Below, in pieces: positions 50,474 through 61,725 of a DNA stretch of 64,000 nt. Position numbers and translations under genes: made by a program. The stretch spans positions 2,480,001 to 2,544,000 of the forward strand of contig JAXRKN010000036.1 in assembly GCA_038502055.1 (NCBI GenBank), in the 5' to 3' direction. The first letter of the stretch is position 1; each line of letters starts with the position of its first letter. This stretch comes from Tanytarsus gracilentus (Eukaryota; Arthropoda; Insecta; Diptera; Chironomidae). The notes beneath the pieces were generated by a model. The model had not been told where the DNA came from, searched no databases, and saw only the letters and a program-made list of their open reading frames with translations.

Positions 50474-51682
50474 AATTGCACCGTTTTAGAAATTAAAAGC
50501 GAGAAAACAAATTTATTTTCTTTTTAATCCTTTCAAATTTTCCCTCTTACGCCATTTTTTAAAACTCATTCGAATGAAAAATTTATATTTTGAAATTGCG
50601 ACGCCTATAGGTACTTATGACATTTGCTTTTTAGCACCCTTAAAGATTTCTACACTAAATAACATTTAAAATAACTTTCTCGACGATTTTGCTTCAAATC
50701 TGCCAGCGATTTTCACACAAAATAAATTTTAGATCTTCTTTCTGCAGTGAAAAGTTTTTCACTCGATGAGGGGGATGCGAAAAAAGCTTCACGAGCGATG
50801 ATGAGAGGCAATGGAAGTTTTTCCCGTTAACTTTCCAAGCTCATGTGTTGCGCCAACGTGCAAGGTGGTGAAAATCAACCAAGTGGTGGAAAATCAAAAA
50901 TGGAAATGTTCGAAAAATATTCAGAAAAACATCAGAATGACAGTTACAGTAATTTTTTTATTATCATTAATTTTCATGAGGCACAATATTGTCTTTAAAT
51001 TATCTCATTATAATATCTAATGATGATAATGAGATTTCACGATAAAAAAATATATTTTTGCGAAAATAAAAAATTCAAGGGAAACAATTAATAAAATGCT
51101 TTTGTATGAATTTAAGAGACTCACTCGCTAATTGATGACGGCAGTTTGAGTTTAATTGAAATTGGGGGATTTTTGGAAAGAGATGATTCATTTTTCGAGA
51201 CGTAAAAAATTAGCGCTTCAGATGAAACATTTTGTCACCTAATTTGTTTTAAAAGAATTCTATTGTCAGATTCACGTTTGATTAATTGATAAATTTTAAT
51301 TCATATACATAATACACAATATATATATATTCATCAACGGAAAATTTATATTTCAATGCAATTATTCTGCAAATCGAATTAATTCTCTAGAATACTTTCT
51401 TTAATACTATGGAATGAATTCATTGTTCTTCTTTTCACTAACCTTCAATGCAATGAATGCAGCATTTAATTCCACACTCAACATAAAAATTATTGTTATA
51501 AGCTAAAAGGCGCATTATAACAAGATTGACAAGGTCGTCATGTGATTACATAATTATAGCATTTGATAAATGATAAACACATTGCAAAATATAGCAAGTT
51601 TTTGCTCTTCTTCCACATTTTTTCGCTATTGACTTCGATTAAAGCATAAAATTACAGCATAATCGATAATTATTATTGAATC
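50474..51682. other. spacer between BTB gene start and RSKR gene end
   Basis: About 1.2 kb, AT-rich, expected to hold the BTB promoter and the kinase 3' UTR (both minus strand). A short (TA)n run lies near 51,319. No further gene was seen. Confidence 0.5.
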
Positions 51683-54600
51683 TCAAGGTATTTGTCTGTC
51701 ATCCTCAATCAATTTCCTCGGTGATATCTGTTATAAAAAAAATAAGAGGGAGAGAAGTGCCAGAGAATAATAAGTGAGTGGAAGTGCAAAATGTAACATT
51801 TTTTCCTCGCCTTTTTGTGTCGCACATCATCAATGTTAAAGTTGTGAAAAAATGCGATGCGCTGAAGTGCCATCACCGACTTTAACCGATATTGTGGATT
51901 TTTCTCCAACAATCGATTTAATAAATCTTTCGAAGCGCCATCCAATATGTCAAATTCGGCTACTGCGGAATTATCATCACGCTTTCGCTGCACATCGTCG
52001 ACCTGGTCAAAGTTGTCAAAATCCATATCATCGAGGTGTACAGGCGGTTTGCCATTTATCTAGAATGAAGCGAGAGAGAAAAAAAATGGAAATGAATCAA
52101 ATGAAACCTCGCATAGCTATGCATAATGAATATTATGCTCATTCTCGCTTGTTATCATAGAGTACAACGTACGATAAAATCTCTCAACGATATGTCGGAA
52201 GAAATTCACATTTTAAAGTAGGAGATTTTCTCATGTTTTGTCTCGAATTAATTTTTTTATTGCTTCACTGAATATTCTAAAAAAAATATGATGAATGAAT
52301 CTTCTAAAAGGTCAGTGCATCCACGCCGCAAGTGAAACTGATCTAATGATGATAACTGAAATGTGCAATTAACGTCGACTCTCTTCTTTGCCTCAATAGA
52401 TTTGACAAATGTTTGAATAATTTTGACGTTTATTTTCGCATGAGATTTCGCTTCACACCTCAATTAACAGTTTATGAGTCAGTTGTTGACTACTTGATAG
52501 TTTGTTGATTGATAATTTAATGATAATTAACAGCAAATAAATTTTGTGGGCATATGGTTGAATTCAAATTTAAAAAACCTTAAAAATCATCGAGTGTTTC
52601 TATCAGCACAAATCACTTCCATGTTTTGACGACCCTGCACCTGATTTGCAATAAATCAATTAAAAAATAATATTATGACAAGCAGCAATCTTTGATAACG
52701 ATCTGTCTCGATGGTTGCCACTTTCTTTAATAATGGAAAATTACAGTTAGAACTTTTAATGTGATAACAGTTTATCTTGGCCGAGCCAGAAAATGGTTAA
52801 TTTAACAAGTTTTTTAAAATTGGTTGGTAATTTTGTGACGGAGAAAATTTCAAAAGTTTTCATTTCTGTTTTAAATTTCATAAGTTCTTAGCCCTTGAAA
52901 TTAATGATCAAGTATTTTTTAAACATGACTTTAAATGAAAATTAAAATTATTAAAAAAAATAAATTAAAGTTGTTTAATGTAAACTGCGGAATTTAAAAA
53001 AAAATTAATATTATTTAACAAAAAAAAATTATTTTTAGTGCTCGAAATTCCATCTCTTATTAATCTCAAAACCATCCATAATATTTTCTTATCTCCACTA
53101 GTTCATTTGTTATTAAAACTACACAATTTTCCCCCGTCTAGGGATAGCCTTAGAAAATCGTAGAATATTCACTCGAAGCCGTGCACAATAATATGACCTA
53201 GTCGAATGCCGGCAGACGAGAGTATAAAAAGCATGCGGCGAGAACGAGTAGAAGTCAATTTCGTTTTCACTATCGACCTGACAAGACGTGACTTGTGCAA
53301 AGTATTCTGATAAAATAAAAAAAAATAAACTAAAAGAGAAGAAAAAAATCTCAGTGATTTAACTTAATTTATTCAATTAATAATAAAAAAAATCAAGAAA
53401 GGTGAGTGGGGTCGAAAGAAAAGTGATAATGAGAAAATTATTGAGAACGGGTATGGTTATGACCTATGAAAATAAAAGTGATCTTCAAAAAATAAATAAG
53501 CTTCATCTATTATTCTATTAACTTTTTTTTGATTCGGTGTTGGCCCAGTTTCTTGAACTTTTCTTAAATAGAATTTTGTCAATTATTCAATCACGCATAG
53601 AAAATAATATTTTTTTTGGGTCAAAGATTTGTGCGGAATGTCAGAAGCGATCCAGGAAACCTTTTTGAAATCGCGATATTTTTCTACTCTCTCAATTTAA
53701 CTCAATTAACTTCCCGTCTTGCATGTTTATCAAATAATAATCGCCAGAATATTCCGGGAGCTTCATTGAATTGAATTTGATTTAACTTTATCATCATAAA
53801 TGACAAAAAAGCTTCTTTTTTGCGTCACCATGTGCTCCCCTCTATTCATGGCATTATGCATTTTATTAAATTATCTCTCTTACTACATCAGCTGTGGACG
53901 AAATCATTATCATCATTGTGCATTCAATTTTTTTTTCACATTGCCGGATAATTTGAGACTCGCTAGAATTTTTTTTATTTTATATTTGCGGAACGAATAT
54001 TTAATGGGGCCTGGCAATTTACATTTAGTGATGATATGAATCATGCAACAAAAAAAAGAGTAAACAATTTCGCATAACGATGTACTTAAGTTAATGAAAT
54101 TTGTGCCTTCAATATCCGATGACAATTTCCCCTCTTCTCTTTTTTCCTCCTTTAGAATGAAATTGCAATTGGTTTTTGCTCTTGTCCTCGCAGTTTGCGT
54201 TACATTCACCTACACTCTTCCCGTACCCGATGAAGAGGAGGCAAATTCACCAACAACTCAAGAATCTCATGCTGATGAAAGCAACACCGAGCATTCGCAT
54301 ACAGAAGTCGCTAGCCGTAAAAAGAAATCGGCTGATGCAACCTCAGACTCGAGTGAGTCATCAGAAGAGCACACAACTTTAATTAATGCTTTAGGCGATA
54401 CAGTAATCCCTGATATTGTCGGAAATGTTAATGAATCTCAAAATCGTCCAGTTCGCAATGCTGAGGAGACACACCATGATCATCACGAACACAGCCATGC
54501 ACCAGGTGGATGCTCAAGCGAAGGAACTACCACAGTTAATGAGGAACAAAAATCATCAGAAGAACATGACCATGATGGACACACAACAGCAGCCGGTGCT

Positions 54601-57600
54601 AAGAGCAATGAAAGCGACAGCAAAGAAGATTCAAAGGAACAAAATTAAACAAAAAATAAATGTCACTTTTCTCTCCGCTTATCTTCACTATTAAGTCATC
54701 AAACTTTAAACACTAAATATTTTCTCATCTTATCTCCCCAAAAAAATATTTTTTGCTTCTTTTTGGATTTATTTTTAATTATGTAGACTGATTGAACTCA
54801 CACACAAAAAACACGCAATAAAGGTGATAAAAATGGGAAATTGAAAAAGAAATATGGGTGTAACTTTTATTCAACGTTGAAGGTTGAACTTTCAAATGAA
54901 TGTTGGGTTTGTCTGACTATAAAAAAACGCATTGACTCAGCAATAAATATCCTTTGAAGAAGCTACAAATCAATTTTATACTGCCGGCACACACCTCGCG
55001 TCAAGGCCGACTGTTATTAGGTAATCCGTATTAAAACGCACGCTGCATCAATAATTAAGGATGATATTGGTGAACGCAATAAATCAGTAATGGGGAAGTG
55101 AGTGCACAAAATGCATATCAAAAAAATAATTCAAGTTCATTAACTCACCTGCAGCATTCTCTTTGCTAACACGCCCAATGAATAAAAATCGACCGCGTGC
55201 GTGTAGCCATTTCCTTCGAATATTTCAGGTGCTGTAATGAGAATAAAAATTAAATTAATATTTAATGTTTCAAAACTTACCTAAGAAAGTGTTAGATAAG
55301 AAAGTTTTGAGGCACTGAAATGGTTTGAAAGTGAAAAGTCACAAGCATATTTTTTTCGAGATAAAAATCAACATTTAATCTTAATGTTCTGCCTTAACAT
55401 TCTTAATCACTTAACGAGCTATGAATCAAAAATTATAAATGAATAAATATTTCATTTTTTATACAAAAACTTTTTCTTTCATTTTTACAAAAATAAGCCT
55501 TAGGAAATTTTTCTTTTTATCTTTACAATCAGCCATGTTCACTATGGCGATCATTTGTGTGTGCTTTTTTGAGAAATTTTTATCACATTTTTTCATCATT
55601 TTGAAAAAGCACAAATCACGTTTGATTGATAAATTGATTAAAATTTAAAGAAAAGTGCTACACTTATCATCAGCATTGCATTTTTGTAAGAAGACTCTTT
55701 CGGATATATTTTTTCTCTTTATGCTCACATTGAAAGCCATTGCTAAACTCTTCAATTCCTCCTGATAAATTTACTCTAATCTTTTTAATTAATTCACCAC
55801 AACCAACTTGAATAATCTTACTCGATCATTTAGAATATAAACTACTATTTTTTTAAGCTGTCTAATTATTGTTTTTTAATATGAAAAAAATTAACTATTT
55901 ATCAGCGATGAAAGTAATTATTATTGGTAGCAAATATTTATAGAAATTATAACTTAGACATAAAAATTAAAAGTTGAGGAGACGTATCAGCATATATATA
56001 TTCGCCATGCATCAAACACATGTGCATGAAATATTCTATACAGACGATGGTAATGACGATATTAATAATAATAGCTTATAAAGTACAATGACATGAAAAG
56101 TAATCTAATGCAATGATGCAAAAGAGATGATTTAAAATTGATCGTAGAAGGAGAGGAGTTAAAGCGGCCCATCACAAGCTCAACGTCTCCTTAATTAAAC
56201 GATGCATTGTGCTTTTAACGGAGGATGTTGAAGCACTCGCTGATGTTGTAAACTTAAACAAGTAGGGCTGCACATCGGGATAGGTTGTGTCAAAAATTAA
56301 ATCAAGCTCGGTTTGTGCTGGAATTTTAGGCACGTAATCAAATCTATTTACGACCTCAGTGATGTAGAGAATTTTCTCTGTCAACATATCACCGACACTC
56401 TCCCGATACATTTGACGCTCGTCTTCATTGTGGAGCTTACAGAGGTCAATGCGAATCGTCCAAACTTCCCAAGGAATAAATTCGGTCTGAAACGGCCATC
56501 GATTTTTCTTCTTCTGAAAGAATTCTAAGCTAATCTGCCCAGCCCCGGTACTCTCGGGACTTCGCAACTGTTCACTGAAGCTACTTATTTCTTTTTTTAT
56601 CGCACGATCAAGGGTCGGTGACGAACAACAGACATAAGTGAAATCAATAAAGTCACAATCAATGTCTTGCGTTCCAATTGTGCCCACGGAGTACGAAGAG
56701 TCATTGGAAAAGAGAAACTTCCCGAGACTTCGATGAAAGAGAACAGTGTGAAAAATGCTCGCTAACGCTTCATTTATTTGTCGATCCTCCAAGCTAAATT
56801 CAAAAATTTGGGACCTTGCATTCATCTCTCAAATCCCTCACGTGCTTGCTCGTGCAAATATTTGAGATTGCAACGGAAAGATTTTTTTATATATGGCTTG
56901 TTTGTACGTGCTTGGATGTTAGAAAAGTTTTTTTTTTGCTTAGAGTGTGAAGATCTAATTACCCATCGAAGTTTTAGTTCCACAAATCGTAAACGTTCGT
57001 TCTCCGCGTTTCAACCACTTAGAGAGACCAAAATCAGCTAATTGTATGTGATATTGTTCATCGAGCAGAATGTTCTCGCTTTTAAGGTCTCGATAAATTA
57101 TTCCGGCGTTATGAAGAAATTCTAGTGATTGAAGGGATAATTAATACTTGCACATATTAAATTGTATGAGTGACTCACCTATGACAGTGGCTAACTCGGC
57201 GACATACAATTGAACTAATTTGTGAGGGAAATGTTTAACTTTTTGAAACAACTCGCCTCCGCTAATAAATTCTGTCACTGTAAATTAATTAAAAAGTAAT
57301 TTATGAAACGCAATTTAAAGTTTTTGTAAACTCACATTGATAAATGTAGCCTTTGTTTTGCCAATGCTCTTGGCTCGTTACAATAAAGGGATGATGACTA
57401 ATTGCTTGCTGAATCGAAACTTCGTCTTTTATCTGATTGATGCAATTATCGAGGATTATCTAAGAAATTGATGTATGATAAAAATCAGTTCAAGCAAAGT
57501 TCAAGGTCACAAACCTTTGATTTCTCGAGCACTTTAAGGGCGTAGATATGAGATGTTTTGCGCTGACGAACTTTCCAAACTTTTCCGAATGCTCCCTTTG

Positions 57601-58310
57601 CAATAAACTCTAGCGTTTCATAGTTAGCCTCAAGTTCCTCGTTGTGAACTTTAAATTCGGGAAGAAATAGATATTCACGACACGAAATGGGCCAGAGTGT
57701 TTTTACAGCCAGTGTCTCATCCTTTAATCTAAAATTTGCAATTTTATTAAATTTCTTCTTCAGCATGAAAATCAAGTTTGCTCACTTATAAGTCCAATTT
57801 GACGAAAGCTTTCTTTCAACACAACTGGAACTGCCTCTTTCGCTCGATTTTTCTAAATCTTCCGAATGACGACTTAATTTTCTGAAAATGTGCGATGATC
57901 CACAAAGACTCTAGAAAGTAATAATATTGCGAATATTACTAAAAATATCACAGCGAGAGGTGCATTTGAAAGCTTTCGAGTGAAAGGTTATCAACAAATT
58001 TATCGCTTATGAAACTTGTGAATGGTTTTGCGTCATTAAATTAAAATGGACAATAAAATTAATAAAAAAAAAGTATTTTGTTATCAGAAGTTTAAAAATG
58101 TTTTAGTTTGTGCGTTTGAAGATACAATGAAAAGGATTGACTAAATAACTGATTAGAGACAACAACAAAAATTTCTTAAGGTCATTAAAAATATAATTTT
58201 TTTCCACTCGAAAGCTTTTTTAAACCCGAAAAATATTTTACCTGTTTTTCGTCCTCTTTCACCTTCTTTTCTTGTTTCACACCATTGACTTCATATTCTA
58301 CATCATCCAT
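51683..58310 (-). CDS. RSKR/SgK494-type AGC-like Ser/Thr kinase
   Basis: Nine minus-strand exons: 58242-58310, 57786-57910, 57515-57728, 57336-57459, 57179-57277, 56963-57121, 55149-55231, 51811-52059 and 51683-51727, giving about 388 residues. The kinase core has the glycine loop AKGAFGKV (about 108-115), catalytic-site Lys in YALKVLEK (about 130), helix-C Glu in KDEVSIQQ, the catalytic loop YRDLKSEN, ADFGLSK, and APEIFEGNGY across a splice junction. The upstream LFLPEF segment and EVSIQQ...HPF order match what I recall of human RSKR (ribosomal S6 kinase-related). Substrates of that family are little known. The last intron (51728-51810) has a clear acceptor but GC instead of GT at its donor. 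Reading through instead gives an unlikely aromatic tail. Two genes lie in its introns: ATG101 (same strand) and a secreted protein gene (opposite strand). Confidence 0.85.
53223..53257 (+). promoter_or_regulatory. TATA-box core promoter of the secreted His-rich protein gene
   Basis: TATAAAAA at 53,223-53,230 lies about 30 bases before an initiator-like AGTCAATT (A of TCA near 53,257). Spacing and order fit a focused insect promoter. It faces + and serves the gene whose coding exon starts at 54,156. Confidence 0.7.
53257..53401 (+). other. 5' non-coding exon of the secreted His-rich protein gene
   Basis: This leader runs from the initiator to a strong splice donor (AAG|GTGAGT at 53,402). The matching acceptor is TCCTCCTTTAG at 54,145-54,155, one base before the ATG. 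It contains no ATG of its own. Confidence 0.65.
54157..54648 (+). CDS. small secreted acidic His-rich protein
   Basis: A 163-residue protein in a single coding exon. It starts with a clear signal peptide (MKLQLVFALVLAVCVTFTYT), so it is probably secreted. The mature part is almost entirely Glu, Asp, Ser, Thr and His. It has a His cluster (about 120-128, HHDHHEHSH) and another (EEHDHDGH), one Cys, a dibasic-rich site (SRKKKS) and NES/NVNES possible glycosylation sites. Composition suggests metal or cation binding or a disordered extracellular role, but no family is recognised. Upstream open frame extends to 54,094, yet the splice acceptor and signal peptide favour 54,157. The gene lies on the strand opposite to its host, in the RSKR intron 52,060-55,148. 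It has its own TATA promoter and poly(A) signals, so it is an independent unit, likely highly expressed in particular cells. Confidence 0.85.
   Translation: MKLQLVFALVLAVCVTFTYTLPVPDEEEANSPTTQESHADESNTEHSHTEVASRKKKSADATSDSSESSEEHTTLINALGDTVIPDIVGNVNESQNRPVRNAEETHHDHHEHSHAPGGCSSEGTTTVNEEQKSSEEHDHDGHTTAAGAKSNESDSKEDSKEQN
54655..54660 (+). terminator. poly(A) signal of the secreted His-rich protein gene
   Basis: AATAAA six bases after the stop codon; a second copy at 54,817-54,822 is the more likely site if a normal 3' UTR is made. Confidence 0.5.
56172..56825 (-). CDS. Atg101: autophagy-related protein 101 (ATG101)
   Basis: A single uninterrupted frame of 217 residues, against about 218 for the human protein. 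It opens MNARSQIFEFSLEDRQI and ends STMHRLIKETLSL, both close to what I recall of the family. The conserved blocks VGTIGTQDIDCDFIDFTYV, FFQKKKNRWPF and DVQPYLFKF are present. Trp110 and Phe112 of the WF finger, which recruits downstream autophagy factors, are kept. ATG101 is a HORMA-fold protein that pairs with ATG13 in the ULK1/Atg1 complex and starts autophagosome formation in the cytosol. The gene is intronless and lies entirely within an intron of the RSKR kinase gene (55,232-56,962) on the same strand. It must therefore be transcribed from its own promoter just upstream (56,826-56,962) or processed from the host transcript. Confidence 0.96.
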   Translation of the reverse strand: MNARSQIFEFSLEDRQINEALASIFHTVLFHRSLGKFLFSNDSSYSVGTIGTQDIDCDFIDFTYVCCSSPTLDRAIKKEISSFSEQLRSPESTGAGQISLEFFQKKKNRWPFQTEFIPWEVWTIRIDLCKLHNEDERQMYRESVGDMLTEKILYITEVVNRFDYVPKIPAQTELDLIFDTTYPDVQPYLFKFTTSASASTSSVKSTMHRLIKETLSL

Positions 58311-58591
58311 TCACCAAAGACATGCATTAATTAATGACTAAAACTAGATTTAAGAGCTAGATTGACCAAAAATTATTAGATTTTAAATTCTCTTTTTGAT
58401 TCACGAAAAAAAAACTCTTCTCTTACGTTCCCCTCATTTTTTTTTGCTACCTGCAAGTCACAAGTCCCGCTTCAAAACAATTTTCAACTTGAGAGAAAAA
58501 TAAAAGCATTTACTTGATTTTCAGCATTTAACGAGATCTACAACCAGAATTTAATCGTTAAAGAAAGCTCAACAAGCACATAATCATCTAA
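58311..58591. promoter_or_regulatory. shared divergent promoter region (RSKR / POLDIP3-like)
   Basis: Only 281 bases separate the ATG of the minus-strand kinase gene from the ATG of the plus-strand RRM gene, so both promoters and 5' UTRs must fit here. No TATA box is evident in either direction, consistent with housekeeping promoters. Confidence 0.6.
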
Positions 58592-59733
58592 ATGGATCAG
58601 TTAGCATTGAGTTTGGACGATATCATTAAGAAAAATAAGAATAAATTTGGCGACAAGGGAAAAAAGTAGGAGAGTTCTGAGATTCAATTAAAATTAACTA
58701 AGTTCGATCGATTTTTAGGAAACAATTGCCATCGAAAGGAGTCAAGAAGGGTGGAATTGCGAAGCGTTCACTTCCAGCGAAAAGACAGAGCGTCGGAAAG
58801 GTTACAGATGCACGAGTCAAGTTGATCCAGAAGAACCGCACAAAAATTGTCGATGCTCGCGAGAAAATTCTTGCGACACACAGAGGCATGATCAAAGATG
58901 CAAGAGAATTGCTTTCATCCAAAAAGCAGCCAATTTCAACTAAGCGAGCGATTAAAGCTAAGATCCCGCGAAGCCGTGTTGGTCGTCTCACGATGGACGA
59001 GGACATGCTAATTGACGACGATGAATTGGAATTGATTGATTTGGATAAGTTCAAGACAAAGCCACTGGGAAGTTTAAAGAGAACCGTTAAGAATGACATC
59101 TTTAGGCAGCGATCAGTTGTCACACCTCCGCGTATGCCCAAATTGCCTACATTCAATATCCCAAATCGTGATGCATCACCACTCGACGACAGCGATCCGT
59201 TTGATGTCTATACAGTTCCGACACGCCGAATTATTCCACCGCCACCGATTCTTGGAAGAAGCGAGAGATTCCATCCGGCACGAGGCATGATGAGCGCTCA
59301 CATGGATGAATATGCACCGCGAAAGAGAAACTTGCGTGCGGGCAGCAATGAACACGACGATAGATTTGAGTCGGATCGTTATATCTCGTCCGAGTCTCGC
59401 TCCTCACGTCACGAAATTGGAGATTCAGCTGGAATTTTTGCCAACACAAATCGTCGTCCATCGCCGCCTTCAATCCTGCCTGGAACTCGTGTAATTGTCT
59501 CAAATTTAGACGATACAATTAATGGCGGAGACATTGCTGAACTTTTCGAGGATCTTGGACCATTACTCTCGCATCGAATTCTTCGTCCGGGCATTGCTGA
59601 AGTTATTTATGCCGACGAGGGCGATGCCGAGCGTGCTGTCGAAGCATATCACAATCGTCAGCTTGACAAGAGACCAATGAGAGTTCATATAGCGCACAAG
59701 AACGATCCGATGCTCAATCGCTATCGAATGTAA
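58592..59733 (+). CDS. POLDIP3/SKAR-like RRM protein
   Basis: Two exons join in phase, 58592-58665 and 58719-59733, giving 362 residues. The N-terminus (MDQLALSLDDIIKK) resembles the UAP56-binding-type start of ALY/POLDIP3 proteins. A run of DAR repeats (TDARVKL, VDAREKI, KDARELLSSKK) is the hallmark of POLDIP3 (PDIP46, SKAR). A Pro/Arg/Ser-rich linker follows. One RRM fills about residues 280-355 (GTRVIVSNLDD, ELFEDLGPL, AEVIYADEGDAERAVEAY). Family members join the TREX/exon-junction machinery in mRNA export and bind S6 kinase 1 to promote translation of spliced mRNA; that this protein does so is inference. It ends soon after the RRM, without the C-terminal extension of vertebrate SKAR. Confidence 0.88.
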
Positions 59734-59804
59734 ACTCTGAAAATTTTTTCATTTTACCCAATTTTTTTTCTTCTTTGAATGTGAATGCGCTTAGTTATGC
59801 GTCA

Positions 59805-59810
59805 AATAAA
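59805..59810 (+). terminator. poly(A) signal of the POLDIP3-like gene
   Basis: AATAAA about 70 bases after the stop codon and before the next start codon at 59,927. Confidence 0.65.
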
Positions 59811-59926
59811 GAATTGATTATTAAATCGCAACGTATTTGAGATATTTGAAAAAGTTTTACATCACTTTTAAATCTTCCCCATCTTAAAGTTCTCTCTTCG
59901 CAATTAAAAGTTAAATTAAAGCAAGA

Positions 59927-61359
59927 ATGACTGAAGGCAAAGTGATTAATTGTAAAGCAGCGGTTGCATGGAAAGCAAACAATCCATTGTCAATTGAAGA
60001 CATTCAAGTAGAGCCACCGAAAGATGGAGAAGTTCGAGTTAAAATTCTTGCTACCGGCGTTGTAAGTAAAATTGCTTAATTAACAGATTAATGTGCATTT
60101 AATTAATTAATATTTCAACATTATTGTTCAATAATTTTCTTCCACACAAAATCACACACAAATTTTTTTCTATAAAAATTAAAATTTTACGATTTTCTTA
60201 TCGCATTAATCTGATAATCTCATTTCAACCTATTGTAGTGTCACACCGACGCGTACACTCTAAGCGGAATTGATCCCGAAGGTCTTTTCCCATCAATTCT
60301 GGGGTAAATTTATAATCCCGTGAATTTAAACATGAATCTTTTAACAATTTTCTCTCTTTAGACACGAAGGAGCTGGAATTGTCGAGAGTGTTGGTTCTAA
60401 TGTCAAAAATTTCAAGATCGGCGATCATGTCATTCCGCTCTATACACCTCAATGTAAAGAGTGTCAATATTGCTTGAACAAAAAGACAAACTTGTGTCAA
60501 AAAATCCGTTTAACTCAAGGACGCGGTGTCATGCCGGATGGGACATCAAGATTTAGCTGCAAAGGAAAGCAATTATTCCATTTTATGGGTTGCAGCACAT
60601 TCTCGCAATACACGGTCGTTGCTGAGATTTCATTGTGTAAAATTGATGACGCTGCTCCTATGGAAAAAGTCTGCTTGTTGGGTTGCGGCATTCCCACCGG
60701 TAATTCAATACCTTTTTCCCATGTTAAAAAACATCGTGTCATTTCTATTAATGTGTTTAGGCTACGGTGCAGCTCAAAATACGGCTGGAGTAGAGGAAGG
60801 AAGTATTTGTGCTATTTGGGGACTTGGTGCTGTAGGTTTGGCAGTCATCATGGGATGTAAGGATGCTAAAGCGAGCAAAATCATTGGCATCGATATCAAT
60901 CCGGATAAATTTGAATTTGCCAAGAGCTTTGGTGCAACCGATTTTGTCAATCCAAAAGATTTAAAAGAAGGAACAACCATTCAGCAATTTTTGTTCGATA
61001 ACTTTGATGGTGGGCCTGATTATACGTTCGAGTGCATTGGAAATGTGAACACTATGCGTCAGGCTCTCGAATCAGCTCACAAAGGTTGGGGTGTGAGTGT
61101 GATTATTGGTGTCGCAGCTGGAGGCCAAGAAATTTCGACTAGACCTTTTCAACTTGTCACGGGGAGAGTATGGAAAGGCACAGCATTTGGCGGCTACAAA
61201 AGCGTCGAAAGTGTTCCTAAATTAGTTGATCGCTATATGACAGGAACATTTAAAATCGATGAGTTTATTACTCACAATATGCCGCTCGAAAAAATTAACG
61301 ATGCCTTTCATTTGATGCATGAGGGCAAGAGCATCCGTAGCATTATTGGATTGGAGTAA
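59927..61359 (+). CDS. Fdh: class III alcohol dehydrogenase / S-(hydroxymethyl)glutathione dehydrogenase
   Basis: Four exons join in phase, 59927-60061, 60239-60303, 60362-60699 and 60761-61359, giving 378 residues, normal for the family. It oxidises S-hydroxymethylglutathione (formaldehyde plus glutathione) with NAD+, and also reduces S-nitrosoglutathione, in the cytosol. Catalytic zinc ligands are the Cys of CHTDAY, the His of GHEGAG and the Cys of LLGCGIPTGYG. The structural zinc site has four Cys in CKECQYCLNKKTNLC. The Rossmann motif is WGLGAVGLA, with Asp of GIDIN for NAD. The stretch QKIRLTQGRGVMPDGTSRF is class III-specific and includes the Arg that binds the glutathione carboxylate. 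The terminal exon carries ECIGNV, ATRPFQLVTGR-like and TAFGGYKSVESVPKLV segments. Intact and surely functional. It lies 193 bases after the POLDIP3-like stop codon. Confidence 0.97.
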
Positions 61360-61388
61360 AATTCGGATTTATATAATTTGTTAAAGTG

Positions 61389-61394
61389 AATAAA
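61389..61394 (+). terminator. poly(A) signal of the class III ADH gene
   Basis: AATAAA 29 bases after the stop codon. Confidence 0.6.
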
Positions 61395-61725
61395 TTTTAT
61401 AAAACTTTTTAAAAAAAATCTTTATTGAAAATGCAAAAATTTAGCAATTTAACCGATAATTTGTTTTTAAAAAATTTCATTATATTTTTAATGAATTGTT
61501 ACTTAACTCTCGCACGTGCCCCACTTGTTGATATGTTTATCGAATCTCACGTCTCATTAAAAATTTAAGATGTTTTTGTTTTAAGTATAGTTTTAAGCGA
61601 TAATGGCTGTTTTTGTCCGGTAAACTGATTCCACTGACTCATGAATTCTAAGAAATATAAAATTATTCGATAAGAAAGAAAGAAACGATAAGAAACTCGA
61701 GCCATAAATAAAATTTAGTTCCATC
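61395..61725. promoter_or_regulatory. intergenic region / promoter of the Dicer-2-like gene
   Basis: About 330 AT-rich bases without an open frame of note. No TATA box at a proper distance is obvious. Confidence 0.4.
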
